Shown here piece by piece: positions 1-18,780 of a stretch of 64,000 bases of DNA. Numbering within the stretch: the stretch's first letter is position 1; each line of letters starts with the position of its first letter. The notes beneath the pieces are model-generated. The model was not told the origin of the DNA and searched no databases. It worked only from the letters and a program-made list of their open reading frames with translations. Source of the stretch: Piscicola geometra (lineage: Eukaryota; Annelida; Clitellata; Hirudinida; Piscicolidae); NCBI GenBank assembly GCA_943735955.1, contig OX030965.1, positions 2,118,701 through 2,182,700 on the forward strand, written 5' to 3'. Both the position numbers and the translations under genes were made by a program.

Positions 1-175
1 TGAGTGGAGTGGTAGGAGGGTGGAGAGGAGTGGTAGGAGGGTGGGTGGAGTGGTAGGAAGGTGGAGAGGAGTGGTAGGAGGGTGAAGAGGAGTGGTAAGA
101 GGATGGAGAGAAGTGGTAGGAGGAGTGAAAGATGGATGAATAGAAAGAGAAGTGAAAGGAGGAGAAAGAAAAAAA
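1..175. repeat. purine-rich degenerate minisatellite
   Basis: Imperfect repetition of a GAGTGGTAGGAGGGTGGA-like unit that decays into GA-rich sequence. It lies inside the SRP54 gene, in the intron that follows the last visible exon. No coding potential was seen. Confidence 0.7.
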
Positions 176-305
176 AGGAAGTGGAAGGTTGACTTTTATT
201 TGTTGTAGTTGTGTCTCATTCAATGAGCTTTTGGTGAAAAACCTAAAAAGATTTATCACAATTCAACCATTCTTTACCCCGTCTCTATCTCCCACATCTG
301 GACCT

Positions 306-8172
<7,867 letters not shown>

Positions 8173-8502
8173 ATGTTGTCAAGCATCATCAAACTATCAA
8201 TCTTCATCTGCGTCCTCCAACTCACCTCTTGCCAGGTCTTCGACTTCCAGCAGGCTCCTTCCAACCATTCCAGGCCACAACAGAAGCTGACTGGCCACTC
8301 AATCAAAACCTTCTCCAACTTCCTTCTCGTCACTCAATGTTCTCTGGCTTGCCTCAACAACATCAAATGTCTCTCCTACAACTTCGACCCTCCCTCCACC
8401 ACTTGCACTCTCAACGACGCCACTCACCTCACCAATCCTTCTGACCTCCAAGCCTCCCCCACAACCTCCTACTACCTCAGAGACGCCTTCACCATCAATC
8501 TG
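8173..8502 (+). CDS. exon 1: signal peptide and PAN/apple-like domain
   Basis: One hundred and ten codons. The start [20 protein letters not shown] is a good signal peptide with a hydrophobic core. Then come Cys-rich blocks QCSLAC, KCLSYNF and TCTL, spaced as in PAN/apple domains. The donor CTG|GTCGGT (phase 0) is inferred from the frame of the next exon. Confidence 0.85.
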
Positions 8503-11500
8503 GTCGGTGCTTATGAAGCATTGCCTTACTAATCAATGCATTTTCTTTCTACCCGTCAAAAATTAATTTCTAAATAATAACTTTTAAATATTTATTGAAC
8601 CATTTCTCCAAATACATTATATCACTCGTCAATAATTCAATTTTCATATGAGTGCGTCTTATAGATGGTGTTTTATGGAAATTATATGTTTATCGATACT
8701 TATCGATTCGCCAGGGGGCTGATCCTTGCTTGAGCACGCCATGTCAGAACGATGGAACGTGCCTCTCCAGGTCGGACAATGGCTACTCGTGCTTTTGCGC
8801 CTCGGTGTGGAGTGGCAAGTTGTGTGAAGTGAAAGGTAAACGCCTTCGAGTGTTTTTTTTCGTATTTGAATTTTTAAAGAAATAAAATTAAAATAATAAC
8901 ATAGAAAATTGGGAGAAAAAAAATTTATTTGTAAAAACAAATATTGATTTATTGACAATATTGACAGTGGACGTCTCGTGGGGGGAGTGGAGCAAGTGGA
9001 GTGAGTGTTCGGTGGGTTGTGGAGATGGAGTGATGAGGAGGAGTAGGGCATGCATGGATGGAGGGGTGGAGGTGGCGGGAGGCCTGGTGGGGGCGGTGGA
9101 GTGGTGTGGAGGACCCGCTCAGGAGATTAAGGAATGCAAAGTCAAGGAGTGTCCATGTGCGGTGAAATTAACATTATTTGAGTTGTTCGATCAAACTAAA
9201 CATTGTATGATTAATAAGTAATAATAAATAAAACTATTTAACTATTTTTTGTTTAAGTTTCAAAATAATTAAAATATTTGATAATAAATAGAGAATATTG
9301 CTAATATGGAGCTGCTCGAAGACAGACTGGAGCGAGTGGTCAACGTGGAGTGAGTGCTCGACGCTGAAGACATGTGGCGTGGGCGTGAGTGACAGGAAGA
9401 GGACTTGTGTGCACGAGGTGGTGCAGGGAGACTGTCATGGCCTGTCGAAGGAGAGTCTCAACTGCGTCTATGTCGAATGCGATGGTGGCTGGTTTAGTGG
9501 TGGTGTTTTGTTGCTGAGACGGTGGTTTGGTTGTGTGAAAGTGGTGGGTGGTGGTTTGGTTGTGGGGGCTGGTATGGTGATGGGGTCAAGAAGTTTGAGT
9601 GGAAAGCAAGGATGGATGTCATAATTTTTTATTGTGGGTGAGTGGGTGTAATAGTATGGTAGTTAACCCACATGAATAAATAATTATTCTATAAAAAAAT
9701 TAAATATTCCAACATCCCTCATCTCCAGCCCTGGTGACCATCCTCCCTCCGAACGCCACCCTGGTGGGCACGTTTGGGGAGGGCTTGGTGAAGATGTGGG
9801 GAGGGGAAGAGTGGCTCGATGTGTGCTACAAGGCGTGGAGCCTAGAGAACTCCGATGGGGTGTGCAGACAAGCTGGCTTCACAGGAGCTTATGCAGGTGT
9901 TGAGAGGAAGTGTGTTGGAAAGGTGGAAGGAGTGAGAGAAAGAAGAAGGATCGAGTGAATGGAGAGTGGGAAAAAGAAAAATGAAAGAATTATGGATGGA
10001 TGGGGAATGATGAACTTTTGAAAAATGGAAGATGGGTTAAGAATGGATTAAGAAATGATGAAAGGAATGGGTGGTGAAGCAACAATCGAATTTATTTCAA
10101 AGTATAATGGTCCAAAAAGTTTGAAAGTTTCGTTTCAAATCCCTTGCAAACTACCACTCACAACACAGCCATGGGCATAGCACCAAGCAATCAAGAAGCA
10201 GTGGACGTGAGTTTCACGTGCCCGTCCAATCAGAACAATCTGCTGGCTTGTCCTCACTCGGATTGGCTGATGGGCAAGTGTGACCAAAGAGTGTACATCA
10301 AGTGTATTGGTGTGTTGAAACTTATTTGAACTGAGTTTTTCAAGTTTCCGCGTTCAAAATTATTTAGAAATTTATTTTTAATATTAAACTTTAATTAAAT
10401 TTAACATTTTTAAAACGTTTAAAAAAATTAAATGTAAAACTTTTTAAAACTATTAAAAAATTTAATGTAAAAGCATTTTTAACTTAAATGTTTATGATTG
10501 TAAAATTGTAAACTTTAAAAAATACTTGAAGTGGACGGAAGATGGTCGAACTGGTCGAAGTGGTCAGACTGCTCAGTGACCTGCGCCACTGGAGAGATGG
10601 TGAGGAGGAGGGTGTGTGACTCGCCTGCCCCCAAGAATGGCGGGAAGCTGTGTGCGGGAAAGGGGGAGGAGTCGAAGGTGTGTGAGCCAGGACCCTGTCC
10701 AGGTGGGTGCTTTGTAGAGTGAGTGAGTGGTTCAGTGATAGTAAGTGGAATGATGGGTAGAAAGATGGAGTGGTAGTGTAGTGATGGTGGGTGAAGGTGT
10801 GTTGGGTTGATGCAAGGGCGGCAATCTGCTTAAAATCTTGGGAGGGGGTCCTACCCAGTATAGACGATCCTGGTGTCCGGATCCCCTCTCTCCACTTGAA
10901 AAAACATTTTTAAACTTTTGTTTTGATACGAATATTCAAGCAAGCAAAGAATAATTTTTTAGACAGATATCACTATAGCTACACATACTCACAAAGTATT
11001 TCAATATAAACATTCTGTTTTCTGCCACGGTTGACGATTATGCTCGTGTCAAAACAAAAGTTTTAACAAAAATTGAAAAAAGTGTAGGGGGGCACATTAA
11101 GGCGGATGCCCTCCCTTCCAAAAAGTGAAGGTTCAGACCATGACTCTTCCAGGATTGCCGCCCATGGGTGGATGGATGGAGTGGTGGTTTAGTGATGGTG
11201 CGTGAAGTTGTAGGTGCTACTGTGGTCGTGGAAAGATTAGTGGAAAAAAGGGTGGTAGTCTATTTATGGTTGATGGAGTCGTGGGTGATGGTGGTTTAGT
11301 GACAGTTGTTGATGGATGGTTAACAACTGGTTGAACAAAGTATATGGTTTGATTGTGAGAGTTGAGGGCATGAGATTATAAAGTGTTAATGATGCTTGTG
11401 ACGATTTAGTTAACGATGATGATGAAGATGACAATTACTAAATGATGATGATGATGACGATGATGATGGCGATGATGATGGCGATGATGATGGCGGTGAT

Positions 11501-14500
11501 GATGACGATGATGATGGTGATGATGATGACGGTGATGATGACGGTGATGATGACGGTGAGGATGACGATGATGATGACAGTGATGATGGTGCTAATCACC
11601 AAACAGTGGATGCCTACTGGCAGGCATGGCAGGCGTGGGGGGCTTGTTCAACTTCCTGTGGGGGAGGTTCCCAGACCAGAAGCAGGATCTGCACTCCTGG
11701 TGGGTCTCTTCCTTTGAAGTTTCGAATTAATTTTTAATCATAAAAATTAATAATTATTCATTAAATTAATTTTCAATGAATTAAATTGAACTTTTTAATC
11801 ATGTTTACAGCCTTGTACAATGGAGCTGGTTGCATAGGCGACGAGCAGGAGAAACAGGCTTGCAACACCGATCCATGCCCAGGTTCGCCAAGCAACAAAG
11901 CAGTCTTCCCACCCTAACATTAATTTTTCCGCGTTCTTTCACTCCACTTTCATCTATTCCACCCATTCCTCCACACCTCTTGCATCCCCCTTCTGCCAAA
12001 AGTTGACTCGTATTGGCAAGCGTGGAGTGAGTGGTCGCCTTGTAACGTAACGTGTGGTGGGGGTGGGCAGAAGAGGGTGAGGGTGTGTGTGGAGGGAAGG
12101 CATGGAGGATTGCCATGTGAGGGAAGTGCCAACGAAGCACAGGCGTGCAACTCTCGACCGTGTCCCGGTGAATAAAGAAAAATAAATAGCATCGGGGGAT
12201 GGGTGACTTTGTAGGCCGGAGAGTTTTAACTGTTCAAAGGGTAATGAAGCAAAATAATCTCTTACAAATTCTAAAGTTTTTCTTCAAATAAATATGTTGC
12301 TGAGAAAACATATTTACGCAAAGAATATTTACGGACCTTTTTCCGACTTTTTTCAAAGTTGTAAAACAAACTTGGCACACATGTTTGACGCAACTAAATT
12401 CGAACTCAAATTTTGTTTGTGATTCGAAAAACTAAAAAATAAATTAATTGTGGGACATCCCTTGGACACCCCTCCTCCTTTCCAGTCACCCATCCACCCT
12501 CCTCTCCCTGCTTTCAATGTTCACCTAACCACCACCCTTCAAAATAGTGGACGGTTATTGGGCGAATTGGCAAGAGTGGGGTGCGTGCAACGTCACATGT
12601 GGTCTGGGTGCGATGGTGAGAAGCAGGGTGTGTGTTGATCCACTGCACGGGGGTCTGGTTTGTAAGGGTGCCTCTGAGGAGATCACCCAGTGCGCCACCA
12701 ACCCTTGCCCCAGTAAGCAGCGACCTTTCTTTGCACGAGAACTATTGTTTGTTTCCTGCATGAACTTTAACCCCATCACCACAGCTTCATTTCTTTTCCA
12801 CAATCATTTCAACTGCCTTCACTTTCTACTCGTTTTTATAGATATTCAAGCCCTTCCCTACCCTCCTCTCAGTCGACGGGGTGTGGGGCAGCTGGGGGGC
12901 GTGGGGTGTGTGCAACGCCACATGTGGTGGAGGCAAACTGGCCAGGTCACGTGTGTGTGATCCTCCCAAGTATGGCGGGATTGACTGTGCAGGAGTTGGC
13001 AACGAGTATCAGGACTGCAATGAGCATCCTTGCGACAGTGAGTGGCGGTTGGAGGTGTGAGCATGGTGGATCTAAACAGGTGGAAACAACCGAGTGAAAA
13101 CACTACCACAACTCCATCCCGCTAACAAATACTAAAACAACTTCATCCCACAACACAACAATACTACAACTCCCCTATACCACCACCAAAACACGAAGTT
13201 TTGCCACAACTAACTACACTTCGAGAACAGCACCACGCCACCACCACTACACTAGCAACAACAACAACAGCTGCGGCAGAATGGGCGGCGTGGTCAGACT
13301 GGTCAGGCTGCAGCAAGACTTGTGGAGCTGCTGGAGTGAGGCAGAGAAGCAGAGATTGTCCCAGGACGCCTAAAGGTGGTAATATGATGATGATGATGAT
13401 GATTATGGTGAAGGGGATGATGATTATGGTGAAGGGGATAATGATTATGGCGATGAGAAAAAAAGAGGCTGAAGAGAAGGGAGAAAGAAGAGGAAGTGGA
13501 AGAAGAAGATGATAATGATGATGAAAAAAGAAGATTATGACGATGATGATGATAATTCATACATCCATCAGGTATAAACTCTCTGGCATGCTTCAACGCC
13601 AGCTCTGGCACTGACTTCAAGAACTGCAACCGCTTCGAATGCCTTCCCGCAGGTGCCTGCAAGGCGACATCGCCTTCTTAGATTCCTTGAAACATCTTTT
13701 CTTCCGTTTTTTGGCTTGCAAGCATTTAAATAATTTCCTGGGAAATCATAATAACAAATTTACTTTTCAGTATTCTAAACCAATTCTACCCACCTCCTAC
13801 AACCATTCTAATAAAAAATAAACTCACCACTTCAAAACTTCACCACAACGCCACACGACACACCACCACCCGCCACCATGCCACCGCCACCCGCCACCAT
13901 GCCACCACCACCCGCCATCATGCCACCACCACCCGCCACCATGCCACCACCACCCGCTACCATGCCACCACCACCCGCCACCATGCCACCACCACCCGCC
14001 ACCATGCCACCACCACCCGCCACCATGCCACCACCACCCGCCACCATGCCACCACCACCCGCTACCATGCCACCACCACCCGCCACCATGCCACCACCAC
14101 CCGCTACCATGCCACCACCACCCGCTACCATGCCACCACCACCCGCCACCATGCCACCACCACCCGCCACCATGCCACCACCACCCGCCACCATGCCACC
14201 ACCACCCGCTACTATGCCACTACCACCCGCCACCATGCCACCACCACCCGCCACCATGCCACCACCACCCGCCACCATGCCACCACCACCCGCTACCATG
14301 CCACAGTGTCCAGCTGCCAGGAAGCCTTCCGCAGGGGTCTCGAGGAAGACTCGCATGTAGATGCACTTTTCATCGGCTCAACCACTTCCAAGACCACCAG
14401 GGTGTGGTGTTCCAACAACAACTCTCTCATCTCCACCACCATCAGTCAGTAGTCTGTCTTGAAACTGCCGCTGTTTAGAAGTTTCCCGCCATTGATCTAG

Positions 14501-17500
14501 CGCTCATTCTCGTTTTAGATAGCAACTTCGAGAAGGGACAGAGTGTGGCGATGCTGTCGAGCAACTCTGCTAACAACTACAAGTAACTCACTCGTCTTCT
14601 CTATCTCACTATTGAAATTCTATTTAAGCGAACCCATCTGCACCACACCACAGCTCCACCACTCTCACCACACCGCAACTCCACCTCTTTCAACACACCA
14701 CAACTCCACCACTCTTACCACACCACAACTCCACCTCTTTCAACACACCACAACTCCACCTCTTTCAACACACCACAACTCCGCCTCTTTCAACACACCA
14801 CAACTCCACCACTCTTACCACACCACAACTCCACCTCTTTCAACACACCACAACTCCACCTCTTTCAACACACCACAACTCCACCTCTTTCAACACACCA
14901 CAACTCCACCTCTTTCAACACACCACAACTCCACCTCTTTCAACACACCACAACTCCGCCTCTTTCAACACACCACAACTCCACCACTCTTACCACACCG
15001 CAACTCCACCTCTTTCAACACACCACAACTCCACCTCTTTCAACACACCGCAACTCCACTTCTTTCAACACACCACAACTCCACTTCTTTCAACACACCA
15101 CAACTCCACCTCTTTCAACACACCACAACTCCACCTCTTTCAACACACCACCACTCCGCCTCTTTCAACACACCACAACTCCCCCTCTTTCAACACACCA
15201 CAACTCCACCACTCTTACCACACCGCAACTCCACCTCTTTCAACACACCACAACTCCACCTCTTTCAACTAGTGTTATTTTCGTAACGAAAACGAAAACG
15301 ACAATTCTGAATAATCGTTCCACGAAAACGAAAATAAAAACTAAATTTATTTTCAAAACGAAAACGAAAATAAAAACTATAATTATTTCCAATACGAAAC
15401 TGAAATAAAAACTATAATTATTTTCACAACGAAAATTAAATAAATTTCAAAGTATGCCATAATATGTAAATGTGTAATTTATATAAAAAATATATGTCTA
15501 TGTTATAAACATTCTCTTTGTGTTTTATGAAAGTAGCGCCATTTATAAAACGTTATTTATTACCGCTTCGCTTTGTCAATTAAATTATCACTCATTTTAA
15601 TCGTACATTTTTTATTATACTTCAAATTTGTTTTTACTCAATAATTTACGTACTCAATTCTTATAATATTTCAATTGACTGTTAATTTTTAAAACTCCTT
15701 TTTTGTTAATATACAGTTATATTTTACTTTTTCATTTTATGATCAATTAATTTTTTTAGATATAAACAAATAGTGTTTAAAGTTGTAAATTAATACATTT
15801 TCAAAACTAAAAGGAAAATAAAAACTTTAATTATTTTCAAAACTGAAACGAAAATAAAAACTCTAATTATTTTCAAAACGAAAACGAAAATAAAAACTTT
15901 AATTATTTTCAAAACGAAAACGAAAATAAAAACTATAATTAATTCCAAAACGAAACTGAAATAAAAACTATAATTATTTCATGAAACGAAAATAACACTG
16001 CTTTCAACACACCGCAACTCCACTTCTTTCAACACACCACAACTCCACTTCTTTCAACACACCACAACTCCACCTCTTTCAACACACCACAACTCCACCT
16101 CTTTCAACACACCACAACTCCACCACTCTTACCACACCGCAACTCCACCTCTTTCAACACACCACAACTCCACCTCTTTCAACACACCACAACTCCACCA
16201 CTCTTACCACACCGCAACTCCACCTCTTTCAACACACCACAACTCCACCTCTTTCAACACACCACAACTCCACCACTCTTACCACACCGCAACTCCACCA
16301 CTCTTACCACACCACCACTCCACCTCTTTCAACACACCACAACTCCACCTCTTTCAACACACCACAACTCCACCTCTTTCAACACACCACAACTCCACCA
16401 CTCTTACCACACCGCAACTCCACCACTCTTACCACACCACAACTCCACCTCTTTCAACACACCACAATTCCACCTCTTTCAACACACCACAACTCCACCA
16501 CTCTCACCACACCGCAACTCCACCACTCTTACCACACCACAACTCCACCTCTTTCAACACACCACAACTTCACCACTCTTACCACACCGCAACTCCACCT
16601 CTTTCAACACACCACAACTCCACCACTCTCACCACACCGCAATTCCACCACTCTTACCACACCGCAACTCCACCACTCTTACCACACCACAACTCCACCA
16701 CTCTTACCACACCACAACTCCACCTCTTTCAACACACCACAATTCCACCTCTTTCAACACACCACAACTCCACCTCTTTCAACACACCACAACTCCACCA
16801 CTCTTACCACACCGCAACTCCACCACTCTTACCACACCACAACTCCACTTCTTTCAACACACCACAACTCCACCACTCTTACCACACCGCAACTCCACCT
16901 CTTTCAACACACCACAACTCCACCTCTTTCAACACACCGCAACTCCACTTCTTTCAACACACCACAACTCCACCTCTTTCAACACACCGCAACTCCACCT
17001 CTTTCAACACACCACAACTCCACCTCTTTCAACACACCACAACTCCACCACTCTTACCACACCACAACTCCACCACTCTCACCACACCGCAACTCCACCT
17101 CTTTCAAAGCAACCCCACCACACGACAACTTTTCTTCTTTCTATCTCCACGACAGAAGACCACACCAAAACTTCAATAATTCAATCCTCACTACCACCAT
17201 TACCGCCACACTCCACAACACCAACACAACACCACTTCTACTAGCCCCACATCCCACCACATCACAACGCCAACACCCCTCAACACTACCACCATACCAC
17301 CCCCCACCATACCACCCCCCACCACACCACAATAACACACCACAACATCCCACCACCACACGATACCACAACTCCACCACCACAACTCAACCACACCACA
17401 CCATACCACAACTCCACCACCACAAATCAACCACACCACACCCAACACACCACCCCATCCCAACTCAACCACACGACGACAGACTCCTCTACTCGAGCGA

Positions 17501-18706
17501 CGGAGTGGCGACCAGCTCTGACGACCTCAACACCCTCGTCTACAATTCCAAGGACTGCAAGCAATATGTTCGTGTTGTTGTTGTTGTTTTATATCGTTTA
17601 GTTGATTTGCAGTCTGTTGAGTATGACCTCAGCCAGCTGCCCTGCCCTGCCAGGCTCTTGAGTCAGTTCTCTTGTGTACTGTCCTATCTGGTTCCAGGGC
17701 TGGGCAGTCTGTCCAGAGATGAGTTGTTGTCTCCAGGACCGTCTTGCAGAGTCTGCACAAGTCTTCTTGACTTAGACCTATTCTACATTGGTAGTGCGGA
17801 ACCTGCTCAGGTTGGTGCGAGCAAGTTTGGTGAGCTCCTTTTCAGCTTTCTTGAACCTGCCTTTGTAGATGCCATTCAGTCTGTCGTTACTGAAGTGGTG
17901 TTCTTGAGGTCTGTGACTTGAGACTACTTGGCAGATCCCAGATCTTGATACGGCTTGATTGGTTAGAATTCTCTGTGTGTTGTGACATTGTTGTTGTTGT
18001 TTATGTTGTTTTTGGTCTTGTGATGTTGTTGGTTTGTTGTGGTGTTGTGTTGGTGTGTTTTTGTTGTGGTGTGTTGTGGATTTGTTGATAATTGTTGTAT
18101 TAGTAAACGTAATAGTGTAAAAAAGATTTTATTTAGTTGTTTATCAAAACCACTATTTTTCACATTAACTTTTTTTGAAACGACTGAAGAACCACTAAAG
18201 AAGCACCAAAAGCCACGAAAAGCCACCGAACGACGCATGCAGGTGTCGTGGAAGTGCAAGCAGTTCCCGATGAACTGGCAGGTGGGTGGCAAGACGACGA
18301 AGCTGGTGTACTGGAAGAACAAGTACTCGGAGGTGATGAAGTATTGGGGAGGCGCCAGTAACATGGTCACCACTGATGGAATCACCTGCAAGTATGAGAA
18401 GGGGTTTTGGTTTAGATGGGTGGGAAGGAGGGGTGAGAAAAGAGAGAAGGGTGAAAAATATGGAGGAAGGGGAGGGGGAAGAGAAAAGGAAGAAAGTGTG
18501 ATGAAGATATTGCTTTAATAAAGGGAGGGTGTAAGAGAGAGAAGGATGGCAAAATGAGAAATGAGTGGATGTTTGCGAGAAGAGGAGTGAGATGAGGTTT
18601 GAGCCCATGATCAATACCAGACCAGCTTACACGTCAAATCTGAATATAAACGATAAAAGATGACAATGATGATGATGATGATGATAATGATGATGATGAT
18701 GAAAAC

Positions 18707-18780
<74 letters not shown>

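Noticed and set aside
8652..8885. 77-codon frame starting at 8652 as a separate EGF gene
   Set aside because: The EGF part begins at a splice acceptor and joins exon 1 in phase; the upstream residues are intron.
17505..17921. 138-codon plus-strand frame
   Set aside because: Its start is out of frame with exon 17, and the rest is antisense to the non-LTR fragment at 17590-17900.
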